Shown here: piece after piece, positions 21,700-33,759 of the stretch | How positions within the stretch are numbered: the first letter of the stretch is position 1 | Layout of the letters: each line of letters begins with the position of its first letter | Assembly: GCA_027559495.1 (NCBI GenBank) | Contig: JAMXSV010000006.1 | Coordinates: forward strand, 2,232,001-2,296,000 | DNA from: Aurifilum marmelostoma | Lineage: Eukaryota; Ascomycota; Sordariomycetes; Diaporthales; Cryphonectriaceae | Length of the DNA stretch: 64,000 nucleotides | Reading direction: 5' to 3' | Made by a program: the position numbers and the translations under genes | The notes under the pieces: generated by a model | The model's database searches: none | Told to the model about the DNA's origin: nothing | Seen by the model: only the letters and a program-made list of their open reading frames with translations

Positions 21700-24600
21700 A
21701 CTTAACAAATCTTGATACAAAAAATAGATCACGAAACGCTAGGCTATGCGCGTCGGGAAAGATGAGGGAGGAGAAGAGAGAAAGAGTTAGGGAAACCAGT
21801 CACCACTATCGAGTCACCATCACTGAAAGCTCATGAGGCAAGTCATCTATTATTTATTACTCGGCCCTCGAGGAGTTAACCTCTTGATGAAGTCATGCGA
21901 GCGCGCAATTCTATGCAGCAAGATCGCGGGTGACTGGGGCAGTCCCGTATGTCACCGGCAGCGAGTCAGGATACTGATAAACAGAACAAGGACCCGACCC
22001 GATTGCCGACGAGCAACACAGAGAACAGGCCAGCTTGAAATGCACGTTTAGAGACGCGACGGCCTTCTGAAAATACGCCGAAGTGATATACAATTTGATG
22101 TTGATATCGCGGCTCGCATAGGGTATCTTAGTCACAGCATTCTCTAGCAAGCGCTGTGCACAACAATGTCCATCGAACGACAGGAGACGCAAACGGTTAA
22201 GTCGACAATATAGCTTGTCACACTAGCGCTGATTGACAGGGCTAGAGAACCCGGGGGCAAAAAAACCAAAGGCGAGAAAAGTGAAAAAGCCTTGGCATTT
22301 TGACAGATCTGATGTTAATTACCTTGTTCAGACTAGTAAGTTTTGCCAAGCAGGACAGGCTAGTCATACTACCACGTAAGGAGCCGGCACGTCATCTGCC
22401 ATTCAACCGCCATCTTGTTCGACGGCGGCAAGGCTGAACCTCGGGGAAATAAATTAAGCAAAAGGAGAAACAGGTCCGGACTCTAAACCAAAGGGAGCGA
22501 GCATGGTTTGTTTTTGTCCCTTCTACCACCTTACTATTCCCTTCAGGAGAGCTAAAAGCGGCACGCTTAGGAGCGAGCCTTCTCTCATGACGCCGCCGTG
22601 CTGGGTGCAATGTTCTACTCTGTACTCTGCTAGCCATATCGATTGTTTTCCTCGCCCCTGACCTATGAGAATGGCTATCTGCCACGGCTCTCGCCCCGCC
22701 GCGTCCCCCACGTCCCTTTTACCGTCTTGCTTGTAGTGTGTGTTCCCAATGAGCGAGAGCCGAGACCATGCTTGGTGAATATCATCACATGATTTAATGA
22801 TGAATGACTTGCACGTGGACTCTCATGAGATGTGCAGCAAAATTATGGCATCATGCTGGCTTCTTACCGTCTGCAAATAGCGCTGCTTCGGCCTGGATTA
22901 GGTCTGGCCATGTCTCGCAGAAGATGGTCATCGCTGTTGTGCAAGGCATGCTGCGATTGTCCACGGAGCGCTTGGATCTGGACCCGCCACTCCTGCCGCT
23001 AGGTGCCCGTACAGGACATCAAAGTCCCATTCATATTGATGCTTGTTGCGTTCAGATTGCGTTCTGTTGAACCTCGGCTGTGCTCTAGAAAACGCCTTTT
23101 CCATCTATAGCGCTTCTGCTGCCCCGTCATACAGGTGGGGAACACGATACTATAGAACAACATAATAAACTGCGTGCATGTACGTGTATGTAAGTGGGTC
23201 TAAGCAAGTTCTAGCAGTTTCGAGTGCGCTTCCCCTAAGTATCTCACTCGTCAAGCAATTATTGTGTGAATATGATGTGCTGTGAAGAGCTGAAAATGCG
23301 CGTATTATCAATGCAGCTGTTCATAGTGCGTGAAGCAGGGGCAAAAAAGAAGGTCAGTGCTAGGAATATAAATATTGTCGATGAAGGGGAAGCATGAGGA
23401 AAAAGAAAGAAAAAAAAGAAGAGAAAGGGAAAGAGAACAGATAAGTTCTTTCTTGGCCTTCTGAGATTCACTTTCTGGTCTCGTGAATCGCGCTCTTGGT
23501 CGTCTGTCACATAGAAGATAGAATTTGCAGCTGGCGTATTCATACTCTATTGCCTTGGGTATTGAAATACTCCTCGGTACCCATGTCATATGTTCTATGC
23601 TATGCGTAAGACGATTTCTCAACTCCTTACACAAATATGTGATGACATTCATCCACTTCGCCCATGCCCGCTGACGAGAAACACTGGCACCATCCTCCAA
23701 TTAACCAGAGATTACAACAGAAGTGACATTAGATTAAGCGAGCAGGCTTATGTTGTCCGGGTCTACACCACGTGCTTTTGTGCGTGTACTATTCTCGTGG
23801 GGTTTCTTGAATGACATGATAAGGTGTTTCGGGGTTCTTTTGAGTAATTAAGTACCCCTAGGTAGGCCTAATGACCCTATTCATCTTGACCAGCCTATCG
23901 TTAATGTTAGGTATATTTTCATGTGTAAGATCCTTACTTATGTCCCTTGCAGCCACTAATATCATTTGCAGGCCGCTGCTACGGGTGCTGCCTTATGTCA
24001 TTATGTTGCCGTTGCTCTCGCTGTGGCGGAATGTTTTGGGATCACCGCTGGCGCAGCTGGTCCAACTACTGTTGCAGCTGAATGGCAGGATGTGTTTCCC
24101 CAAAAGCTTGCCGAATACCTTTTGGACACAAGCCTACCTAACCTATCTAGCATCCAAGGATCAAGCTATGCGACTGTTGTATGCAGTAGATTCGCTTGCT
24201 TATGTCTCGAATCGGCATGCCAATGGGGACACCCAGAAGGGGAGTTTACCATTGCTTTCCAAGCATTGTACGGCAGCAGTATGGTGGAATATCAAGTCTT
24301 TCGGAAATGAGTAGGTTGAGGGCAATGTTGTTTAAGCATGGTCTAGCTACTTTAGATCACTGCCACCTCGAACACAAGGTCAGCATACAAGATAACTTGG
24401 ACATTCCGTCCCTCCCTTTGCACTTTCCTCTCTGAGACTAATTGCACATTTTGGCAGGTAATTAGGTCTAGGTCAAAAAAGAAGTAGACTCAATAATAGG
24501 GATATGAAGCAACTTAAGCTAATGGGACAAATAGACGAAATACCTTATTTACAGCATCGACTCACACTAGGTGCGTGATAACATCGTGCCTTGCTACTTG

Positions 24601-27212
24601 TTACGCGTTTCCCTGCACTAGCTGGCTCAGACTATCTGATATTGACAACTACAACATTGTATGGGCAGAACATCATTAAATACCAGAGCTCATCAGGTCT
24701 GGTTGGGTTCTTGGTCGATTGGATGAACTTTGAAAAAGTTAAAGTGTCATTAGTTTCTGGACATGAAGGAGGCAAGGCTTGCATCGAGCAATTGCAGAAA
24801 GCTTCTGCTTATATCCAAGATCTGGAATATAAACTCCTGGCTTGTTAGAGCTGACTAGCTTCCATAGTGAAAAGCTGCATCCATATTCTTAGAACCCTTC
24901 TGAAAGGTAACCTGATCCCATAATCAATGCTTCATTAGCACTACTAATAGCCAGCACTTACCCGTGTTACTCTTAAAGTCTTGCTAAGAATGGGTACTAA
25001 TGCTGGATAGTAGTTACAAAAGACGAACAACAGGAATGCAGCGCAAGACAAGGCCATATATAGCTACCTGTATTCATAGATCTCTGCAACCACTCATCAA
25101 TATAAATGGTGAGAGGATGTGTGTTAGAGCTCGAATTCACATGGGCCTTGCATAGGAGCTGTATAAATATTGAAATAGGAAGCAGAACGAAAGAACGTTC
25201 ATTAACAACTTTGGGCTAGCTCTCGTGTACCAAAGGTCTGGGATCTAGGCCTGCACTATAATCTTTAAATACTACGAAATAGCTCAAAGTATTCCTATGC
25301 TATGCTATATATTAAAACAACAAAATCATTATTATCTTATCGGGAAGGTGCACAAGCTGTTAGGGATCGACATTTGAATTCACACCTTAGGAATAGCGTA
25401 ATTAAGATAGAGGACTTAGAACTTCTCGACACCCTTATCTCATCAAATGAAGGGTAGGACGGCGAAACATAAAGGTACAGATTCTTCTTCTTAGCATCTA
25501 GTATAAGCATAGGTATTAAATCTGCCTTGATGAAGCTGATTTATCTAGCTGGGCCGCTATACAACATGTTGCATGATGTAGTTAGAGCATATGCGCTAGC
25601 TGCAGACAAGAGCTCTTTGACGAGGTGGTTCGGGCCTCTGTACCCTTACAAGTACTGCTGCAACCGCCTTTGGAAATCCTTCACGTTGTCACTAAGCATA
25701 AATACCTTTTTGTTGCCAAAATAATATTAACAACCCAATTCTGCGGGAAGTAGTCGAAGGTTTCTTATCGAGACCCTCTACAGGAAGTATATAGGCCTCA
25801 AGATACGCGACGAAACGCCAAATCCTACTTATTGTCCCGGATTCGATGGTCTTCATTTAATTTCCGCCAAGTTTACACAGGGTACGACTGGAGAATGTAT
25901 CACATGCAAGTCCGGATTTGTAACTCTTGCTACACTGTTGGCCGTGAGGCAAAGTTCGCTGGTAACCCTGCTACGGAGGAGGACTTGACTCTTGCCAGAA
26001 AGAGAGGATGATGTCGATGCGTAAGCCTGACTTATAATATGTGACCATTTTGTCTAGCTACGCTATGGTTGTACTCACGGGAACGAGTGGGTTGCCAGTG
26101 CCATTAATATTTGCTGACACTATGAGCAGGATGTTATTGCGAGGGCGCAGTTCTGCTATCTCTGTGGCAATCTTTGGAAGACTTCCGAAGGCGCCGTGCA
26201 TATCCAAGGCCAGTCGTGATTTCTCAATCGAATGACTCGATTACTTGGCAGAAGACATAAGTGTTTGAGATGCTACTGCCGGACAAGTCACCGCTTCACA
26301 ACACAAGATGGTAAATTTAATGCAGTATCTTTTCAGGGACCATCAGGACCTGTAATACAGGTGGATATATATAAAGACCAAGATATTTAATATGTTCTCT
26401 AAGTGATTACTCCCAAGGGCTTGACATTTATTGGCAAAGGAAGAAACCACATTTATGAACATTATATGACACTCAGTATGCTTGGGGATAATTTTATGCT
26501 GGTGTATAAGTTTTCATCCCCACTTTAAATTGCATTGTGAGTAGCTAATATTTTTATATTCTACTATAATAATCCTTGCTCAACATCTATCAATTCTATC
26601 TGTGCGCTGGATACTACCAGGAGCCCACCTCCGTCCGGTTCAACCGGTGTCGTTTCATCTTTATAAAAGTCTGAGATAATTACCTAATATTTTTTGTCAG
26701 AAATAAATCCCTTTCTCCAGGGAGTGAACGATGAAGGTATGAATAAGGAGATCCTTTACAGAAAGGTGAAAGAAGTGATTCATTCAGCCCTAGGCACCTG
26801 GACCAAGACCCTGCATCAGGCTTCGGCTATTCCGGCCCTTTATTGTATTTTTACTACAGAAATGGGTGCATTGGTACCTAAGATAGAGAGACAGATGGAA
26901 GAAACCTGTAGGCTGTAATCAATTCAGGCTCTTCACCCGCCTTCGCAAACATGAGAATAAACCCCTCGGTTTTACATCAATTCCTTTAGATACGTATGCT
27001 TAAGCACTTAGGGTAGTCCGGCGGTGCCCATGATACTACCACTACTCATCACAACACTCAGGATAGTTCAATTCCAAGCCGTTCATATTTCCGCCAATAA
27101 TGCAAGCGAAATATATTCAATGGTTAATACTAAATGATACATGTCTGCTATGAGCTGGACTTTTCTAATAAAGAGTCAGCTGAGACTGCAACCTGCAGTT
27201 CTATATTATTAT
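21700..27212. other. Gene-poor relic region
   Basis: 5.5 kb without a gene I can name. From 21.7 to 23.8 kb the composition is normal but frames are short. Overlapping frames at 23871-24314 and 23966-24310 encode plausible-looking hydrophobic or alpha-helical peptides but match no family I know, and 24591-24848 could be a further exon. From about 24.9 kb the sequence is AT-shifted and broken by stops. A Cys-containing fragment near 25900-26000 and another near 26690-26918 look like eroded coding or transposon pieces. I assign no product. Confidence 0.4.
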
Positions 27213-28193
27213 CTAATAGACAGTGAGCTCGAAGAGCTGACCGCCGAGGGTGGACCCAGTCTCGAGACTGCCACCCGTGGTGCAGTACACCTTGTTCTTC
27301 TGCCAGGCTGTACGGCCAAAATCGCAGCCAGTTGACTTGCCCCACTCTGTCGCGTTGGTTGTGCCGGCGATGTAGGACGCAGAGGTCACGTTTCCGGTGG
27401 CGTCGTCGATAACGAGCTGCTGAATGGCGTCAACGTTGGCGGCCATGTACGCGTACCTGGTGCCTTCTTGCGCAAGGGCAAACCCGTTGTACGAGACGGC
27501 AAGATCGTCGTAGGATCCGTCGTATAGGAGCTCGGCAGTGCCGAGGGTGAGGTTGTCGTAGAGAGGCGCGCGCACCACCCCGCTGGACTCGGTCCAGTAC
27601 AGGTAGCCGTCTGCGGCAGCCTTGATACCGTTGATCGAAGACATGAGAGAGTCGTCAAAGGCAGTCCAGTAGTCGCCCGTCTCGACGTTCATGGCAACGA
27701 CAGTGTCCTGGAAGGTGGCCGAGGCCAGGATGATGGTCTCGTTGAAGGTGGTCAGACCATTGAAGTCGGTCACGAGCGGGAGGACGGGTTCGGCAATGAG
27801 CTCGATTGCCGGGTTGTTACCGTCACCATGGTTAAAGTCGACCTTCCAGACCTTGGTGGCGTTCTTGGGCGGATCGGAAATGTTCTCGCCTGTCGTGTTG
27901 GCGCCTGTGATGTAGAAGACATCGTGGCTGACCTCGGTGATGCCACTCAGGCCCAGGATGGAGGGGAAAGTACGGATGAGGACAGCTTCCGGGTTCTCCT
28001 GGCTAGGGTCGAAGGAGAGGAGGTTGGCGGGAGGGCCGATCTGGGTTGCCAGGACATTTCCATTGGACCTGACCCGCAAATTCTCCAGCCAGGTTATGCT
28101 GCTGTTGCCCTGGTACAAGGTCCGCACAGTGGCGGCGGCTGAGGCGAGGTTGGCAGCGGCAGAAAGCCCAACCAGAACAGACTTTAAGAGCAT
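27213..28193 (-). CDS. Secreted beta-propeller protein, SMP-30/gluconolactonase-like
   Basis: A single-exon gene of 326 residues. The signal peptide is MLLKSVLVGLSAAANLASAA. The mature part has repeated strands of the six-bladed propeller type: ITWLENLRVRSNGNVLATQI, GLSGITEVSHDVFYITGAN, DFNGLTTFNETIILAS, SSINGIKAAADGYLYWTES. This matches secreted fungal proteins of the SMP-30/NHL type, often annotated as lactonases or quinoprotein-like. Many Asn-x-Ser/Thr sequons fit secretion. The short C-terminus GGQLFELTVY is typical of the family, so the protein looks complete. Substrate is unknown. A G run at about 28290-28301 lies upstream of the start. Confidence 0.85.
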   Translation of the reverse strand: MLLKSVLVGLSAAANLASAAATVRTLYQGNSSITWLENLRVRSNGNVLATQIGPPANLLSFDPSQENPEAVLIRTFPSILGLSGITEVSHDVFYITGANTTGENISDPPKNATKVWKVDFNHGDGNNPAIELIAEPVLPLVTDFNGLTTFNETIILASATFQDTVVAMNVETGDYWTAFDDSLMSSINGIKAAADGYLYWTESSGVVRAPLYDNLTLGTAELLYDGSYDDLAVSYNGFALAQEGTRYAYMAANVDAIQQLVIDDATGNVTSASYIAGTTNATEWGKSTGCDFGRTAWQKNKVYCTTGGSLETGSTLGGQLFELTVY

Positions 28194-29289
28194 TTTCTTT
28201 GGGATTTTATCAGTGCAGGGGCTCGGTCCGGGGCTAATAAAGAAATAACACGGCCGTTACTTTAGTGCCGGTAGGATTGAGCGAGTGAAAGGGGGGGGGG
28301 GGTAAAAATGTAGGCTCCGCTGTCAACAAATTGCAACAAGACAAGAAGATTGACCACGAGAACTTCAGTGAAATGTCGAAAGGTCCTGTTCAAAATATAT
28401 ATTTCTTCAATTGTTGTAATGCATCTTCACAACTCGCACATCTATGTCCTCTTCGGTGTTAAGCATTTAGCCTTTGACTGCTGCGGAAATTGGGCCGCGT
28501 CATTCTTTCAGAGACTTTTAACCTCTCCAAGCTCCACGCAATCGGCATGACGTGCTGATGCTCTAGGTACTTGCATAGTAGCATTAGGCGCGGTTCTGAA
28601 TCCCTAGTCAGGAGGTTGGTTAAGGGGACTGAACCCGCAATGGCCCCTGAGTCCGGCGTCTACTTATACACTAAGGGCCTATTAGTATTCAGATGCCGAT
28701 GCCGTGAGGCTTAGAGGTGGCGGCTTATACGTGCCGGCTTAGCAGGCTTGAGAGAACCTTTCTACGTCACATCGTGCCGAGCTTGAATGGGGTTCCAAGA
28801 CGGAACTACCCGTTGTAAAGTTACAGTACCTGGCAGGCCTGGTAGGTGAGCGGTGTGATGTTACATAAGTACTAGCAGCTAGCCTTGAGCATAAAATCTA
28901 CCATGCACAAATATGCAGGTCATTCGGGGAAGGTTACCAGAATAGAACAAACAGGCATTAGGCTTGGGGCACCTCACGATAGAACATTTATCCGTAAGTC
29001 TTCGGACTTGCACCGTGGTCCACGTCATTGACTACTGCGTATGCAAAGTTCTCCTGACTTGCCTCGTCTTTCACATTTGGAGTCTGGAAGAAAACTCGAC
29101 AGGTCCACCCCTGTTGCGGCATATCCGTGCGGTTTCACAAGCCTCGCGTCTTCAAGAAACGTTTCGACAGACACATACTTTTCTTCGTTAGGAAGGAGAC
29201 AGGTCCCGCGCGGGCGGAGAGGATTTAATCCCAACTTTTTTCTCGTCGTTTTGGGTAGGTAACTGTTGAATGCCCACAAACACGGCCCA
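28194..29289. other. Intergenic region
   Basis: Promoter side of the propeller gene and 3' flank of the multicopper oxidase copy. No gene is seen. The part around 28560-28930 is moderately GC and repetitive in feel (short CTAGG/GCCTG words) but I cannot define a repeat. Confidence 0.4.
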
Positions 29290-31266
29290 TCAGCCGAACA
29301 CTCCATCATTCTTGGGCTCGAAGTCGACATGCGGGCGGTCGACTGCTGATTTCGGGAAAGCTGCTGGGTCATCAGGCAGGATACCCTCCATGATGGGCGC
29401 CGACATGCCCAACTAAGTAGTGGGAGGCTCATGTTAGCCTCGACTGAGAATGATAATGTATAGTCATTAATTAGTTGCGAAGAAGTAGGCTTACCGCGAA
29501 GTATCGAAGCTTGACTGCATGAATCATGGTTGCAGCTTTGCTTGTTACTTCGAATCGCAGAACTGACCAGCCAAGAGGTGGCAAGTCGTGGACCGTCACA
29601 AGTGCAGGGTCTTGCAGATTGAGAAAACTAGCTACGTCTTCTTTGCCTTGTGCAAGACCTTCTTCCACATTGCGGCACGGAAAGCGTGCATGCGCCTTGG
29701 CTCCGATGAGCCAGGCTGCTTCGCCATGTTTGTAGAGCGGAATCGTATCGTTCAATGTATTCTCAATGATCAGGTCAACGACGGAACCCACAGGAATCGA
29801 GTCAATTATCGGCTTTCCTAGAGGCTCGCCAGATTCGTCGAATTCGTGGAAAAGCAAGGGTCTCAAGGAGGAGCGAAATAGCTGCCAGGGCTTTTCGTTG
29901 AGAAAGTACTCCGGCACGTGAGGCTCTGTCTGAGACGGCCGAGAGCCGGCTGCAAGACGGAAGGTATAATCTGTTGATGCATCGCGTGACGGTATGGCTT
30001 TGGGCGGTGGCGATGGGGGATACGGAGGGAGAGATTGGCCCTCTAGGATCTCACAACCTTGGCTCGTGGAGCCATCTGGAAGCACGCAGACATCATCTGG
30101 TGACGTAGGCTGCGGAACCTTCATTGGTTCTCCATATATAGGTCGTTGGCTGGCCTGTGTGGTGGGTGGGTTGTGTTTTCCCCCTTTATTTAGCGAGGCG
30201 AATCTCAAGGCACCTAACAGGTTATGGGCTCAGGAACATACCGGGTATCTGAGGATCGAATAGGCCTGCAGATTCTGCAGCTGACTTGTGGATGAGATCC
30301 GCATGGCATAGTCCCGAGCGTCAGCATCGAGCTTCACAAGAACAGTGAGCCGGCCTGCGCTGGGAAGGTAAACAACCTTATAATCAAAAGCTTAGTGAAT
30401 GAAAAGGCCGGTGAAGAGAATGACAGACAAGTCGGCTTACATCTGATTCACGTGGGGTAATGAAACCGCCATTGTTTGCGACAACGATCATTTTGTGGTG
30501 GTCGATGGAGATCATGACCGAATGTTCAAAGCCGATGTTGATGAGGTTCATCATGATATACGGTCTGCCTCCTGTCTCGATAATCTGAAAGGAGATTCTT
30601 AGCGTGTGCCGCCCACAAACGACTAATTAAAACGTAGAACCGGCTACTACTTACCTCATAATCGGCCTCGCTAGGAATACAAGATTCTTGCGGCAGACCA
30701 GGTGGCTGAATGCAACCTGTCTCGTCAAGATTTTGGCCATTGAGATTAGAGTAGCGGGGCTGACGGCAGTGAACACGGCCCTTGCCTGAAAAATCCAGGG
30801 CAGAATTCGCATTAGTAGTGTCATTTTGCGACGTACACGGGAAACGATTGGGGCTCACCATTTACAAGAATTGAATCGTAGCAATAGAATTCGGAGCCTT
30901 CAGAACGCATACGCAGCATCTTCCAGCCAGTATCACGATGTTGGTGGTTCTTGATGGCAAGATGACGCACTTCGTTCTCGGCCTCCATTATTGTGCGCAA
31001 CTCGATTTCGTCGCTCGTAATGAGCCGATATGGGCGAGGCCTTGATGGGCTAGGGGCCACATATACCATGCCATAAAGACCCTGATTTCCGTAGTAGTCA
31101 GCGAGTGTGAAACAAGGCTCGGACGGAATGCATCAATGTTAATTACATCAGCTGAAGCCGCTGTCGTATGTTCACTGTACCAGTTAAGGCCCCATGAGCC
31201 GGTCGTATCAATGATGCTTGTGTAGTTGCCACGGGGTAAGATGGGGAACTGAGAGGACCAGGTCAT
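29290..31266 (-). pseudogene. Multicopper oxidase copy A, copper ligands lost
   Basis: From position 31093 downward the spliced structure is well preserved. Exons run to 30859, then 30785-30655, 30584-30441, 30376-30242, 30154-29495 and 29412-29290, all with consensus introns and in-frame joins (ILVNGKGRVHC, VVYLPSAGRLTVLVKLDADA, YSILRYP). It is a laccase/ascorbate-oxidase-like protein, but the metal sites are gone. WYHSH is WYSEH, HPxHKHG is IPLYKHGEAA, and the HCHxxxH signature is MIHAVKLRYF. Between about 31085 and 31145 the frame shifts, and the N-terminal third cannot be joined cleanly. Fragments upstream (31278-31530) may be remains of it. It could be a non-catalytic protein or a decaying gene; I favour decay because of the 5' break. 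It lies back to back with copy B. Confidence 0.7.
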
Positions 31267-31584
31267 ATCAGTGTCTGTTATGGTACGACATTTTGCACAA
31301 AGTTGTCAAGGGGTGTGTTAGCGAACTTGAGAAATTCCAGCGGTACCATCGTTCCAGCTGCCGGTCCTGTGATCAAGAACAGCCGTGAATTAGCACAAAG
31401 TTTACAACTAACAATGTTGAGGCCATCTTCTTCGAAGGCGTGTCTGACTAACCCTTTGTGCCCGATCCCAGACCTGTGACAAACGTCAGCGTGGAAAAGA
31501 TTTTGAAGAGTTCCGAAGAACTCCTCCATGAAACACTACCGGTGTGTTGTGGGGCCCGCCCCCCCCGGGGCCCCCCCCCCCGGG

Positions 31585-31616
<32 letters not shown>

Positions 31617-32208
31617 ACAAACATCAGACTCTATGATTTATTTGAAGGGATAAAGAAAGGGGACCGTTACTTAGATGACTAAGAGAACGAAAGAGATAAA
31701 TTTAACCCGGGAAAGATACTTAGAATTGCTAAGAGAAGCTCTTATAAAAAAGAGAGAACATTTGCTAGGAGACAGTTTATGCGGGGCACAGACCCCATAA
31801 AGAGTAGATGGGAGTGTCTAAGGATTGTGATGTTGGTTGCGAAAAATCGTGTTTTTTTTTTTTTTCACGTATCCTGGCGCAGGCTTACTTCGTAGGGATA
31901 CGCAGCTATTAATTTTGGATATATTTTTTTAGCCTTAAAGCAAAAAAAAATAATATTTGTTTGCATGTATTATATAACTAAGTTGTATGTAATCGTTTGC
32001 TAGTACGACATGGAAAGGCGTACATATTATTGAAAGGGTAAGATTTTAGCTATAGTGAAATTAGCTTTAGTAAAAAAAGTACTTTAATAATGATATTATT
32101 ACTTCAAGGCTCGCACTTGAAGTATCATGGTACTTTTTATAGTTATTAATTAATACTTAACAATACGGGAGTTATTTTTATCATGGGCATTTCGGACCTG
32201 CATTCGCA
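31267..32208. other. Region between the two multicopper oxidase copies, with G/C homopolymer tract
   Basis: A tract at about 31555-31616 consists only of blocks of C and G (CCCGGGG, then long C runs). From 31620 to 32160 the sequence is AT-rich with no frame. The N-terminal parts of both flanking oxidase copies should lie here but cannot be recognised. An assembly join or collapsed low-quality stretch is possible. Confidence 0.55.
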
Positions 32209-33759
32209 GATGGCATGCGGGGTCCGATCTGGATTGCACCCGCAGCATGGAGACCGAGACCCTACGAGCTCATCTCGCCTAGGCCACAAGATGTCGAGGG
32301 CATGAAGCTTGCCGAAGAGAAACCCCATCATGTAGTCATCAGTGACTGGAACGCTGAGCCCATGGACATCCTGCTGATCATGTACCGTGACACCGGAGTC
32401 GTTCCTTGGTGTAGCAACTCGATTGTTCTCAACGGCAAGAGCAGAGCATTTTGCCACGCCAAGGAGCTGATCGAGTCAGTGGGGGACCAGGCAGAAACTC
32501 CCTTGGTTGCCTTTCCCAGCCTGGCCAGGCCGAGTTCGCCAATGAACAGACCTGCCAGGAAACCTTCACTGACCTTGAGGTATTTGAAGGCAAGAGCGGT
32601 CAGGAGTGGATGTGGATCAACTTCATCCACTCTGGTGCACACCATGAGCTGCAGATCAGCGTAGATGAGCATGAGTTCTACGTGGTCGCTGCAGATGGAG
32701 AATTTGTGCACCCGCAAAAGGTCCATGCCGCTAATTGTAACCTGGGCGAGCGCATCAGGTGAGAGTCATTCCAAATTAAATGGAGACTACCTGAAACAAC
32801 CTCTACGGGTCCATGGAGCTGACAGAGAGATCAAAGTATTTTGATCCACCTGAATCAAGAGCCAAGCGATTATGCTATCAGAATCACCTCGCTCCGTCAA
32901 GAACAAATCATACAGGGGGGTGGGCATACTCCGATACCCTGACCAGGGCTCCAAAGACAAGCAGGGTGCTGTTCCCAGGACAAGACCCTGGGTTCATCTC
33001 AACGGCACGCTCATCTCGCCGATGTCAGTGGCTATGGACGAGACAAAGCTCGCCCCTTATCCCGCACGATCACCTCCCTCCAGCGCGGACAATACTGTCA
33101 AGTTCTTCATCAACATGACTGGCCCCAGCAGCTGGGCTCTGAACTTGGGTCCGCACCAGGCATTCCGTCAACAGCTGCCGCCCTTGCTATGGGAAGACGC
33201 GTCACGCGGCGAGACAACCTACGGCGGGGACAGCAGCCAAAGCAATAATACATTGCTGCACAATGGCACCGTGGTGGACATCATTTTCGAGAACGGCGCC
33301 AATGTGACTTCACAGCATCCTTTCCACAAGCACAACAATAAAGCTTTCATCATTGGCACTGGCAGTGGGGGCTTCCCCTGGTCAACAGTTGAAGAAGCTA
33401 TCCGAGAGGATAGTGACATGGCAACGCGCTTCAATCTAGTCAATCCTCCAAATCGCGATGGTTGTAGGTTAGGTAACAGTACTGGAGACTGGACTGTAAT
33501 CCGATACGAGATCACCTTCCCAGCAGCGAGCATGTTGCACTGCCATATGATTCATCATTTTGCGGTAAGTATTGACTAAACATCGTTGGTCTCTCTGTCC
33601 AGATACTGACCTGGGGAACATGAAATATTCAATGAATAGGCCGGACAACAAGTGGTCCTCCTGGAGGGGGTCGAGTCAATGGCAAAGATCCCTGCCGAGA
33701 TGAAAGATCGAGTACATTCAGAGTTTCAGCAACCTCTACGATATGGCCCGTTAGACTAG
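32209..33759 (+). pseudogene. Multicopper oxidase copy B, 5'-truncated and frameshifted
   Basis: Similarity begins abruptly inside the protein at DGMRGPIWIAP (32209), so about the first third of a laccase-like oxidase is missing. A probable 41-base intron at 32479-32519 joins KELIES to PGQAEFANE. A second intron follows GERIR (5' site at 32761-32762). In the next exon the frame runs through DYAIRITSLRQEQIIQG and then shifts at a run of six G (32915-32920), where five would keep it. It continues as VGILRYPDQGSK to the end. The C-terminal copper sites are intact: SQHPFHKHNNKAF and MLHCHMIHHFA. The last intron (33565-33639) leads to AGQQVVLLEG and a stop at 33757. The six-G run could be a sequencing error, but the lost 5' end argues for a relic. 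Confidence 0.75.

Noticed and set aside
31458..31682. Proline/glycine-rich frame through the C tract
   Set aside because: Produced by the G/C homopolymer blocks; no biological signal.
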